Below the pieces are notes generated by a model. The model made no database searches and had not been told where the DNA came from. It saw only the letters and a program-made list of their open reading frames with translations. A stretch of DNA of 23,189 nucleotides from an uncultured Collinsella sp. (GTDB lineage: Bacteria; Actinomycetota; Coriobacteriia; Coriobacteriales; Coriobacteriaceae), in contig CABVAC010000030.1 in assembly GCA_902496275.1 (NCBI GenBank), positions 1 through 23,189 on the forward strand, written 5' to 3'. Below are positions 7,700-14,611 of this stretch, one piece after another (the stretch's first letter is position 1; each line of letters begins with the position of its first letter). Both the position numbers and the translations under genes were made by a program.

Positions 7700-8171
7700 T
7701 GTTGCGCGCGAGGACCGGGCGCAGTCTACGGTCGAGGCGGCGTTCCTGCTGCCGACGTTTCTGACGCTCGTCCTGTTGGCGCTGCAGCCGGTGTGCCTGC
7801 TCTATACGCGCGCGGTCATGGAGTCTGCCGCTGCCGAGACCGCGCGGCTCATGACCACGACGACGGCGGAGGACGACGATCTTAAGGAGTTCACCCGCCG
7901 CCGGCTTGCCGCAGTGCCCAACGTTTCGATCTTTCATGCCGGCGGGCCGTTGTCGTGGGATATCGAGCTTGGCCGGGCCGGTGCGGGTGGTGTCTCGTCC
8001 GTGTCCGTTTCCGGCGAGGTCAAGCCGTTGCCTGTGATCGGTGCGTTTGCGCAGGCTATGGGTGGTACCGCCGAGGGCGGCTACGTTGAGCTCAAGGTCG
8101 ATGTCTCGTATCAATCGCGTCCCGAATGGCTGGAGGGAGATTATGATTCGTGGATTGCTGCATGGGATTAA
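7635..8171 (+). CDS. tadE: TadE-like pseudopilin, start uncertain
   Basis: This TadE-family minor pilin has the processing-site pattern RAQSTVEAAFLLPTFL (Ala29, Gln30, Glu34 with the start used here), a hydrophobic segment (about 36-58) and an outer domain of about 115 residues. The start is not settled. ATG at 7635 overlaps the previous gene by 65 bases and has no convincing ribosome binding site. An ATT at 7695, overlapping the previous stop codon and preceded by AAGGA (7679-7683), would give a leader of only nine residues (I/M-DVAREDRA), much like the other pilins in this operon. No ATG, GTG or TTG lies in frame nearer to the processing site. The end overlaps the next gene by 29 bases. Confidence 0.8.
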   Translation: MALPRRRLSTPLRALRTSCCIDVAREDRAQSTVEAAFLLPTFLTLVLLALQPVCLLYTRAVMESAAAETARLMTTTTAEDDDLKEFTRRRLAAVPNVSIFHAGGPLSWDIELGRAGAGGVSSVSVSGEVKPLPVIGAFAQAMGGTAEGGYVELKVDVSYQSRPEWLEGDYDSWIAAWD

Positions 8172-10296
8172 GCGTTTCTGGTCTAGATGCGTTTTGACGC
8201 GCCGTCCGAGCTGCCATCGCAAGCGAGGCGGCTTTATGGGCCGCGCCGGTATCGACCTGTTTATCGAAGACGGTGCCTACACCACGCTTTCTTCTGCCGT
8301 GGTCATCCTAGTGGTGCTCACGTTGTTGTTTTCGTCGACCGCGGCGATATGGAGCATGTCGCGTGCCGGGGATACCCAGGTGGCGGCCGATAGCGGCGCG
8401 CTGGCGGGTGCCAACGTGGTGTCGTCCTATCACACGGCTGCCACGGTGGTTGATGCGAGCATCTTGAGTCTGGGGCTAGCGGGGTTTGCCACAATCGGGA
8501 CGGGCCTGGTTGCCATTCTCATCCCAGGTGCCGAACCAGTTGCCGGCAATATGGTCGACACCGGGATTGAGATCATTAAAACGCGCAACAAGTTTGCCAA
8601 AAGCGCATCGGAAGGCTTGCAGAAAATCGAGACGGCTCTGCCGTATCTGATTGCCGCGCGTGCCACGCAGGCGGTGTCGGCGCAGGATACCGATAGTGTG
8701 GCCTATACCGGTACGGCGCTTGCCGTGCCCAGGACATCCGAGTCGGACTTCGCTGCGCTCAAAGGGTCAGAGATCTCGACCGATACCATTAAAGACACAT
8801 CAGATGATTTAGAGCGTGCGGCCGAGGAGCTGCGGAAGGCTTCTGAGGACACGGCGAAGGCTAAAGAGCGCGCTTGGCTGGCGGATTGTGGCGGGTCGGA
8901 CGAGAGTTCGATTGGCAAGTACTCGTGTATGTGGGAGCGTGCGAAAAAACTAGCAGAACTATCTGACAGCCAGAACCGTCATGAAAAGTCGAGCATCACA
9001 TGGGAGCCGCAAATAGCGCTCGATCGCGCGAAAACCTATTACCGACAGCGCTTGGCGAATGAAAAACCTCAGGGATCGAGCGTCGAGATGAAAGCGCAGT
9101 CAGCCGCTCGAAAAGCGTTCTATGCCTATGCGATTGAAGAGGTCGATCGAGCATACATAAAAGATGATGGCGAACGGTTTTCTGCCTATATCCCACTATT
9201 GCCGCGTGTCCCAAACGAGGTGCGGCCGACCGAACTTTACACCGATGCCGCATGGCCTGTAAGCAACAACGACGGCAGAACATACCTGCATTATGGAGTC
9301 GAATGCCCCGTCTATCAGAAAGGGACTCCGAGTGGGCTGGCATCTGTTGCTGATTATGATGGTCGTGATACATGCGAAGCGTGCGGCTTCGGCGTGGTTA
9401 CGCTTGGAAGCGCCCTCATGCCGCCATCGTTCATCGAAAACGGCTTCGAGTACCACTTTGACAAGTTCAAAGAGGCTCTGGAAGACTACGTCGAATGCCG
9501 CAACAAAGAGCTCGAGCTCGAGCGTCAGACCGAAGACGAGGCCGATCGTGCGGGCAATACGTTTGACCAGGCCATCAAGGAGCTTTCGGGCGAGCGTCCG
9601 CGTATCGCTCCGCCCGGTCGCAACGGCGTGGTCGCCTTTGCGGTTACGGGTGCCATCTCGAGCCCCGACGAGCTCAACTCTTCGTTTAACACGGCAGTCA
9701 GGCTTGGCAATCGCGGTGCTATCTCTGGCGCGGTGCTGGCACCCGATGACGCGACGGCGCAAAACAACGTGCTTTCGCGATTTTTCTCGACATTGAAGGA
9801 ACGCTCGGGCGGCGTTGCCGGCGTGCTCGACGGCGTCATGGATGTTTGGGGACGGCTGCTCGTAGGATACGGTGATATTCAAGGTTCGGCCGACGAACTT
9901 ATGGACGAGATGATTAAAGGCCTAGGAGGGGGCAGCGGCGCGTTGGGCTCCATCGCATCGTGGCTCGGCGATACCGTTTCGGCGTCCGTGGCGGCGCTGG
10001 GTTTGGAACCGTGCGACTTGCGCCTGCGAAAGCCGGTGCTGACCGATTCCGCCAATATCATTAAGAGTCCGGGGTCTGACATTGCGGGTCTCTCTCAAGC
10101 GCAAGACAAACTGCGAAGTATTCCGTTGGGCGTGACCGATCCCAAGGCGCTTTGCGAGGCGTTGGAATATCAAGTCGAACGCACCATTAGCGGTACGGTG
10201 TTCACACTTGCGGAGATTCCTCTGCCCGGCGGCGGCTCCATCCCGCTCACCGTCGATGTCGCCACGCTGGTTGGCGCTCTGGGCGGTGGGTCGTAA
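8143..10296 (+). CDS. tadG: Large TadG-like pilus protein
   Basis: At 717 residues this is the largest protein of the locus. A basic cytoplasmic N-terminus (1-35) precedes one membrane segment (about 47-70) and the sequence AADSGALAGANVV typical of TadG/TadE-like N-terminal domains (AADSAALAGA pattern). The rest is probably outside. A helical, Lys/Glu-rich part (about 215-340) is followed by a Cys-bearing part (Cys388, Cys411, Cys414 and others), a second charged helical part (about 445-485) and a Gly-rich C-terminal part. No von Willebrand A motif (DxSxS) is visible, unlike many TadG proteins. The ATG at 8143 follows GGAGGGAG (8132-8139). The middle section looks less GC-rich than its neighbours. 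Role as tip, anchor or adhesin is inference. Confidence 0.78.
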   Translation: MIRGLLHGIKRFWSRCVLTRRPSCHRKRGGFMGRAGIDLFIEDGAYTTLSSAVVILVVLTLLFSSTAAIWSMSRAGDTQVAADSGALAGANVVSSYHTAATVVDASILSLGLAGFATIGTGLVAILIPGAEPVAGNMVDTGIEIIKTRNKFAKSASEGLQKIETALPYLIAARATQAVSAQDTDSVAYTGTALAVPRTSESDFAALKGSEISTDTIKDTSDDLERAAEELRKASEDTAKAKERAWLADCGGSDESSIGKYSCMWERAKKLAELSDSQNRHEKSSITWEPQIALDRAKTYYRQRLANEKPQGSSVEMKAQSAARKAFYAYAIEEVDRAYIKDDGERFSAYIPLLPRVPNEVRPTELYTDAAWPVSNNDGRTYLHYGVECPVYQKGTPSGLASVADYDGRDTCEACGFGVVTLGSALMPPSFIENGFEYHFDKFKEALEDYVECRNKELELERQTEDEADRAGNTFDQAIKELSGERPRIAPPGRNGVVAFAVTGAISSPDELNSSFNTAVRLGNRGAISGAVLAPDDATAQNNVLSRFFSTLKERSGGVAGVLDGVMDVWGRLLVGYGDIQGSADELMDEMIKGLGGGSGALGSIASWLGDTVSASVAALGLEPCDLRLRKPVLTDSANIIKSPGSDIAGLSQAQDKLRSIPLGVTDPKALCEALEYQVERTISGTVFTLAEIPLPGGGSIPLTVDVATLVGALGGGS

Positions 10297-10772
10297 TGAG
10301 TATCCGCATGCGTCTGCGCGAGGAGCGCGCCCAAGCGACGGTGGAGATGGCAGTGGTTACGCCCGTTTTGCTGGTGCTGGCACTCATCGTGTACAACGTC
10401 ATGATCTTTGCCAGCGCTGTCGCGCGCTTCGACCGCGTGGTGCCCGACATCGTGCTAGCGCATGCCGTGGCGTCGGAGGGGGAGGGCGACGAAAGCTCTG
10501 CCGATGCCTCGGCGACGGTCCAGACTCAAATTCTGAATGCCATGGAAGGCTATGACTTACAGATCGAAGTGTCGAGCGAGCAAGGCGCGAAGGCATCGGA
10601 TGGTGGCCTGCTCTCCCTATCCGGTACGTTTAGGACCTACACCTGCACCATGCACTATGAGCCGTGGCCGACTTCTCTCAGCATCGCTGGCGTTCCGCTG
10701 GGGGCGCCGACAACGTTGTCGCACGAGCGTGCGGTGACGGTCGATCCATGGCGTCCGGGGGTGGTCATGTGA
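10296..10772 (+). CDS. tadF: TadE/TadF-like pseudopilin
   Basis: The 158-residue minor pilin has a 12-residue leader ending EERA, then QATVEMAVVTPVLL with Glu17 at predicted mature +5, a hydrophobic segment (about 18-42) and an outer domain with two Cys-poor beta-rich stretches. It starts one base inside the stop codon of the preceding gene (TAATG), after GGCGGTGGG. It fits TadF/TadE proteins, which pair with TadE in Tad systems. The distinction between TadE and TadF cannot be made from sequence by eye. Confidence 0.82.
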   Translation: MSIRMRLREERAQATVEMAVVTPVLLVLALIVYNVMIFASAVARFDRVVPDIVLAHAVASEGEGDESSADASATVQTQILNAMEGYDLQIEVSSEQGAKASDGGLLSLSGTFRTYTCTMHYEPWPTSLSIAGVPLGAPTTLSHERAVTVDPWRPGVVM

Positions 10773-11128
10773 CCGCGGTCTCGTCCTACATCGCCTACGC
10801 GCGGGCACTCAATAGGCTGGGTTGGACGCCGGCCGAGTTTGTGGTGGCGGAGTCGTTTGTCGTGCGCCTGCGCGGCATGCTGGGACGGCGTCCGGTTGCC
10901 GCCAACGGCCTGCCGCTCGTCATGGCGTTTCCACGCTGCTCTTCGGTCCATACGTGTTTTATGGCCTATCCCATCGACATCGCCTTCATCGATCGCGACG
11001 GCAATATCCTCGCGCGCTACGAAAACGTCCGTCCTTGGCACATGTGCTCTTGCCTCGGCGCCTGGGCCGTACTAGAGCGTCCTTCAATCATTGTTTCGAC
11101 TCCTGCTCTCCAACGCGTGCCGGCTTAA
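10769..11128 (+). CDS. DUF192 family protein
   Basis: The 119-residue protein carries the DUF192 core. It shows an early RGMLGRRP (35-42), the central SVHTCFMAYPIDIAFIDRDG (59-78, with the hallmark H-T...M...PID...D) and a closing RPWHMCSC...AWAVLE (88-103). DUF192 has no settled biochemical function and appears repeatedly next to Tad pilus genes in Actinobacteria, so a pilus-linked role is likely by association. The GTG at 10769 overlaps the tadF stop by four bases, as in other junctions here; an in-frame ATG at 10748 is the alternative. It is the last gene of the overlapping series and no clear terminator follows it. Cys residues 64, 93 and 95 are notable for a small protein. Confidence 0.85.
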   Translation: MTAVSSYIAYARALNRLGWTPAEFVVAESFVVRLRGMLGRRPVAANGLPLVMAFPRCSSVHTCFMAYPIDIAFIDRDGNILARYENVRPWHMCSCLGAWAVLERPSIIVSTPALQRVPA

Positions 11129-11186
11129 GAATTGGCGACAGTGGACTTTTGTCATACGAAATTGGGTAAGATGGAGGAGAAGATGC

Positions 11187-11453
11187 ATGGATGTTGAGAT
11201 CCATCCCAACGCTAAAAAACACCTGACGGAAAAGCAGGTGCTTAGCGCTTGGCTTGCGGTTACTGAGTGCATTCGTCGCGAGTCGAAGGACGAGCCGCCG
11301 AGATGGCTTGCAATTGGATGGCTCTCAGACGGACGAAGCGTGGAGCTTGTCGCGGTGGAGCTTGTCCGTGGGTGGCTTGTCATTCATGCCTTGTCTCCAG
11401 TCCAGAAGAAATTTTGGCAGGAGATTGAACAGGCTCGGCAAAGGGGTCGATGA
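11187..11453 (+). CDS. Toxin-like protein of a toxin-antitoxin pair
   Basis: The 88-residue protein shows the layout EIHPNAKKH-LTEKQVLSAW (4-22), a central strand WLAIGWLSDGRSVELVAVEL (40-59) and a C-terminal VIHALSP followed by a helix. I associate this with small actinobacterial proteins that precede ribbon-helix-helix antitoxins and resemble the BrnT/RelE-like toxins in size and strand pattern. The assignment is from pattern memory, not alignment. GGAGGAGA (11173-11180) precedes the ATG by six bases. The stop overlaps the next gene as ATGA, the order toxin then antitoxin being usual for this type of pair. Not part of the pilus operon by function. A promoter in 11129-11186 is likely but not clear. 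Confidence 0.62.
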   Translation: MDVEIHPNAKKHLTEKQVLSAWLAVTECIRRESKDEPPRWLAIGWLSDGRSVELVAVELVRGWLVIHALSPVQKKFWQEIEQARQRGR

Positions 11454-11737
11454 TGGGCAAGACGTATACGGCCGCTAATGGTCAGGTTGTAACGGATGAA
11501 ATGATTGACGCGTGGTGCGAGTCGTACGAGCGCGGAGAGTTTCCGGATGGCGAACACACCGTTGGTGGGATCGTGCATGGACGGCCCCCGCTCTCAGGTG
11601 AGGGGACGGCAACGCTGTCGGTCAAGATTCCTCTGGGAATGAAGGAGGCCATTCGTCGACGGGCGGCTGCCGAGGGGATGACGCCAAGTGAGTTTGCCCG
11701 TGCGGCTCTGAGTGAAAAACTTCTTGCTGCCGGCTGA
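11450..11737 (+). CDS. Ribbon-helix-helix antitoxin-like protein
   Basis: The 95-residue protein has a C-terminal ribbon-helix-helix fold. A beta strand ATLSVKIP (54-61) is followed by two helices (about 63-75 and 79-92, with the typical turn EGMTPSEFARAAL). The N-terminal half (about 13-45: VTDEMIDAWCESYERGEFPDG) probably contacts the partner toxin. Such proteins bind DNA as dimers and repress their own operon. It overlaps the toxin-like gene by four bases; a second ATG at 11453 is an equally possible start. An inverted repeat AACCGAG (11762-11768)/CTCGGTT (11796-11802) downstream encloses an A/T-rich segment but is not a convincing terminator. Confidence 0.75.
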   Translation: MMGKTYTAANGQVVTDEMIDAWCESYERGEFPDGEHTVGGIVHGRPPLSGEGTATLSVKIPLGMKEAIRRRAAAEGMTPSEFARAALSEKLLAAG

Positions 11738-11800
11738 TGCCTCTGACGTGCCGATTTATAGAACCGAGGCTGTGCTCAAAAACTTTTTTAAAATTCTCGG

Positions 11801-11828
11801 TTGACCGGAACGCGTCCTTGGTTATACT
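11801..11828 (+). promoter_or_regulatory. Promoter of tRNA-Phe
   Basis: TTGACC (11801-11806) and TATACT (11823-11828) are separated by 16 bases. The predicted start of transcription is about 25-30 bases before the mature tRNA end. Confidence 0.8.
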
Positions 11829-11860
11829 AATCAAGCCTTGAAACAAGGCACACCTCAAAT

Positions 11861-11933
<73 letters not shown>

Positions 11934-11946
11934 CCTTGAATTGACT

Positions 11947-11976
11947 AGGACCTCTGTAAAGGGGTCCTTTTCTTTT
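11947..11976 (+). terminator. Intrinsic terminator of tRNA-Phe (first copy)
   Basis: AGGACCTCT (11947-11955) pairs with AGGGGTCCT (11960-11968) around GTAA, with one wobble pair, and is followed by TTTTCTTTT. It is part of the 63-bp sequence duplicated at 12101-12163. Confidence 0.88.
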
Positions 11977-12131
11977 ATGCAGCCCCCACATGGAATCGAA
12001 CCCATGAGGGCGCGGAGCTGAGTAAACGCGTAAGCGTTTGCCAGCGCAGCTCGCAAGGCGCGTAAGCGCCGCAGCGGTCCGTCCGCGCAGCGCGCGGACG
12101 CGATTCCCTTCCCCGCCACCTTGAATTGACT

Positions 12132-12161
12132 AGGACCTCTGCAAAGGGGTCCTTTTCTTTT
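12132..12161 (+). terminator. Duplicated tRNA-Phe terminator (second copy)
   Basis: The stem AGGACCTCT/AGGGGTCCT is repeated exactly (12132-12140, 12145-12153) with loop GCAA instead of GTAA. Both are GNRA-type tetraloops. Confidence 0.82.
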
Positions 12162-12175
12162 ATCGAGGGCTCTGC

Positions 12176-12406
12176 GGAAATTGCGTCCCGGAATTTGGCT
12201 TCAGAGTGGGATGCGTTTTCCGCTTTGATGTCGCTTGGGAAAGCGCGACCCGGAATCCGGCGTCAGAATGGGACGTGCTTTCCTTTTGCGGTCTTTGGCG
12301 GAAACTGCGTCCCAGATCCCGCGCTCAGAACGGGATGCATTTTCCGGTTGAGGCCTCGAACGGAAAATGCATCCCAGTCTTTTGCGAAAAACGGGATGCG
12401 CTTTCC
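12176..12406. repeat. Four tandem 62-bp hairpin repeats
   Basis: The motif GGAAAnyGCrTCCC begins at 12176, 12238, 12300 and 12362, exactly 62 bases apart. Its inverted partner GGGAyGyryTTTCC begins at 12208, 12270, 12332 and 12393. Each unit can therefore form a stem of about 14 bp with an 18-base loop (17 in the last). Units are separated by 16-base spacers that share no sequence. Loops partly agree (nGGAATnnGGCnTCAGAnt in units 1 and 2). Differences in the arms are often pairing-neutral. The period is not a multiple of three, so this is not a protein repeat. It fills most of the gene-free region 12164-12490. Confidence 0.85.
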
Positions 12407-12490
12407 GGCCGCCTACTTCCGGCGCATATGTACATCTCGGCGCGCCATCTCGGGCCCGCCCAGACATTCCTTCCGCTTTTGCGCCACTTT

Positions 12491-12530
12491 ACAGACCGTT
12501 CGGTCGTCTGTCCGCACGCGCGGGTATACT
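12491..12530 (+). promoter_or_regulatory. Candidate promoter of the GH5-like gene
   Basis: An extended -10 region GGGTATACT ends at 12530 (TATACT 12525-12530). No good -35 hexamer is present. An inverted repeat ACAGAC (12491-12496)/GTCTGT (12506-12511) lies where an operator or activator site would be expected. Confidence 0.5.
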
Positions 12531-12559
12531 CAAAACGATACTTTTCCTGTGCAATACGA

Positions 12560-12576
12560 TGCAGGCTCGGCCTGCA
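12560..12576 (+). other. Leader hairpin before the GH5-like gene
   Basis: TGCAGGC (12560-12566) and GCCTGCA (12570-12576) form a perfect 7-bp stem with loop TCG. It lies in the presumed 5' untranslated region, seven bases before the ribosome binding site AAGGGGG. It has no T-tail, so it is not a terminator. Confidence 0.5.
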
Positions 12577-12595
12577 CGATCCGAAGGGGGCAGTG

Positions 12596-13657
12596 ATGGA
12601 GAGGATACTCGGCGTTAATCTCTCTGGCTGGTTTATTCCCGAGCCTTGGGTGACCCCGTCGCTATACGCGGCGACCGGTGCATCCAATGCGGCCGAGCTG
12701 CAGGAGGCCATGGGCACCGCCGCCTATAACGAACGCATGCGCCGTCATTACGAGACGTTTGTGAGTGAAGACGATTTTCGCCGTATGGCGCAGATCGGTC
12801 TCAATGCCGTGCGTCTGCCGGTGCCCTGGTATGCCTTTGGCTCGCAGGAGTCCGATGCGTCCTACATCTCGGTTGTCGACTACATCGACCGTGCAATTGA
12901 GTGGGCTGCCAAGTACGACATCCGCGTGCTGCTCGATCTGGCGACGGTGCCCGGTGGCCAGGGCGATTCCAACGATTCGCCCGCCACGCCGGAGGCTGTT
13001 GCCGAGTGGCATTCGTCCACCAACGGCCGTCATGTCGCACTCGACGTGCTCGAGCGCTTGGCCGATCGCTACGGCGAGGCCGAGAGCCTGCTGGGCATTG
13101 AGCTGCTGGATACGCCACAGATGAGCGTCCGCAAGAGTCTCTTTACCATGACGGATGGCATTCCGGCCCACTACCTGCGCAATTTCTATCGCGATGCCTA
13201 CGAGCTCGTCCGTTCGTATATGCCCGAGGATAAGATCGTCGTCTTCTCGTCGTCGGGGCATCCCAGCGAGTGGAAGCATTTTATGCGCGGCGCCAAGTAC
13301 AAGAACGTCTACATGGACCTTCACCTGTACCATTACCGTGACGAGTATGCGCTCGACATCACGAGTCCCCGCGGGCTGACGACGGCGATTTCGCGTAACA
13401 AGCGCGAGCTTAAAGAAGCGATCTCGACTGGGTTCCCCGTGCTGGTGGGCGAATGGTCGGGTGCGGCGATCTTTGCCAACTCGTCGGTTACGCCCGAGGG
13501 GCGCAATGCCTACGAGCGCGTGTTTATCGCCAACCAGCTGGCTTCGTTTGCGCCGGCTGCCGGTTGGTTCTTCCAAACGTGGAAGACCGAGAAGCGCATT
13601 GCAGCGTGGGACGCCCGCGCGGCGCTCGGCACGCTCGAGCGCGGCATGATTGAATAG
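12596..13657 (+). CDS. GH5-like exo-beta-1,3-glucanase homologue lacking the acid/base Glu
   Basis: The 353-residue protein follows the exo-beta-1,3-glucanase branch of glycoside hydrolase family 5. It shows GVNLSGWF (6-13), GLNAVRLPVPWYAFG (68-82), a DLATVPGGQGD segment (114-124) where the family has DLHxxPGxQNG, GIELLDTP (167-174), MDLHLYH (240-246) and VLVGEWSGA (282-290). The nucleophile Glu286 is present. The catalytic acid/base, the Glu of ELLNEP, is replaced by Thr173, and the family His of DLH by Ala116. It is probably inactive as a hydrolase, or uses different chemistry. No signal peptide or membrane segment is seen, so it is cytoplasmic. ATG 12596 follows AAGGGGG; GTG 12593 is an in-frame alternative. 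It lies 6 bases before rsmI. Confidence 0.85.
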   Translation: MERILGVNLSGWFIPEPWVTPSLYAATGASNAAELQEAMGTAAYNERMRRHYETFVSEDDFRRMAQIGLNAVRLPVPWYAFGSQESDASYISVVDYIDRAIEWAAKYDIRVLLDLATVPGGQGDSNDSPATPEAVAEWHSSTNGRHVALDVLERLADRYGEAESLLGIELLDTPQMSVRKSLFTMTDGIPAHYLRNFYRDAYELVRSYMPEDKIVVFSSSGHPSEWKHFMRGAKYKNVYMDLHLYHYRDEYALDITSPRGLTTAISRNKRELKEAISTGFPVLVGEWSGAAIFANSSVTPEGRNAYERVFIANQLASFAPAAGWFFQTWKTEKRIAAWDARAALGTLERGMIE

Positions 13658-13663
13658 GTTGAT

Positions 13664-14542
13664 ATGACGCAAAACAGCGCCCATACGGGCAAACTCTATG
13701 TGGTCGGCACGCCCATCGGTAACCTGGGCGACCTGTCCCCGCGCGTTGGCGAGGCTTTTGCCGCCGCCGATGCCATTTGCTGCGAAGACACGCGTGTGAC
13801 GTCAAAGCTGCTGATGCACCTGGGCATTTCCAAGCCGCTTGTCCGTTGCGACGAGAATGTGATTGCCAGCCGCGCCGCCGGCCTGGTCGACCGTCTGCTG
13901 GCGGGGGAGACCCTCGCCTTTGCCTCGGACGCCGGCATGCCGAGCGTGTCCGATCCCGGCCAGGCGCTGGTCGAGGCGGCGCGTGAGGCCGATGTGCCCG
14001 TCGAAGTTATTCCTGGGCCCTCTGCTTGCGTCACGGCACTCGTTTCGTCCGGCATTCCCTGCGAGCATTTTTTCTTCGAGGGCTTTTTGGGCCGAAAGCA
14101 CGGCGACCGTGTGCGCCGTTTGCAGCGCCTTGCCGTGGTGCCCGGCGCACTCATCTTCTACGAGTCTCCACATCGCATCGTGGCGACGCTCGAGGCCGTG
14201 ACAGAGGTCTTTCCCCAGCGTGAGGTTGCCGTCTGCCGCGAACTCACCAAGCTGCACGAGGAAGTCTTGCGCGGACCCGCCGCCCAGCTTGCCGAGGAGC
14301 TGCGTGCTCGCGGCGAGGTAAAGGGCGAGATTGCGCTGATCATCGCGCCGCCGAGCGAGGATGAGGAGGCCGGCATCGTGCCGGTTGGCGCCGCGGCAGC
14401 GGATCCCGACGAGGCCCTGCGCGAGGATATCCGCGCCGCGCTTGAGGAGGGGGAGCCCGCCTCTGCGGTGGCCAAGCGCCTGTCTCAGAAGTATTCGCGC
14501 CGCAAGCGCGATGTCTATGCCATGGTGCTCGATATGCAATAG
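13664..14542 (+). CDS. rsmI: 16S rRNA 2'-O-methyltransferase RsmI (C1402)
   Basis: RsmI methylates the 2'-OH of C1402 in 16S rRNA with S-adenosylmethionine, tuning decoding. The 292-residue protein shows GTPIGNLGD (15-23), EDTR (41-44), SDAGMPSVSDPG (88-99), IPGPSA (116-121), YESPHR and RELTKLHEE, all characteristic of the tetrapyrrole-methylase-like fold. A linker rich in Glu, Asp, Pro and Ala (about 232-258) separates the catalytic part from a small C-terminal helical domain (about 260-290). Length is normal. It follows the GH5-like gene by six bases and so is likely co-transcribed; the ribosome binding site (TAGGT) is weak. Together with rsmA downstream, which acts at nearby 16S bases, it forms a decoding-centre modification group. 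Confidence 0.96.
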   Translation: MTQNSAHTGKLYVVGTPIGNLGDLSPRVGEAFAAADAICCEDTRVTSKLLMHLGISKPLVRCDENVIASRAAGLVDRLLAGETLAFASDAGMPSVSDPGQALVEAAREADVPVEVIPGPSACVTALVSSGIPCEHFFFEGFLGRKHGDRVRRLQRLAVVPGALIFYESPHRIVATLEAVTEVFPQREVAVCRELTKLHEEVLRGPAAQLAEELRARGEVKGEIALIIAPPSEDEEAGIVPVGAAAADPDEALREDIRAALEEGEPASAVAKRLSQKYSRRKRDVYAMVLDMQ

Positions 14543-14611
14543 ATGGAGGATATCCAGCCCTTGCGCTAGAATCATCCCCTGTATGCAACGTTTTTCTGGA
14601 GGACAAACCCC

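Noticed and set aside
12176..12406. CRISPR array
   Set aside because: The repeats are palindromic arms with conserved loops, not a constant repeat with unique spacers of 30-40 bases. Only four diverged units are present and no cas genes are nearby.
12126..12596. Plus-strand frame running through the 62-bp repeats (156 codons) and an upstream extension of the GH5-like gene from 12206
   Set aside because: The repeat period is not a multiple of three, so successive units are read in different frames. The GH5-like gene has a clear ribosome binding site and start at 12596.
14543..14611. Riboswitch or T-box leader before metG (and likewise before serS)
   Set aside because: The leaders are only about 69 and 111 bases, with no terminator/antiterminator pair and no T-box sequence such as GGGTGGNACCGCG.
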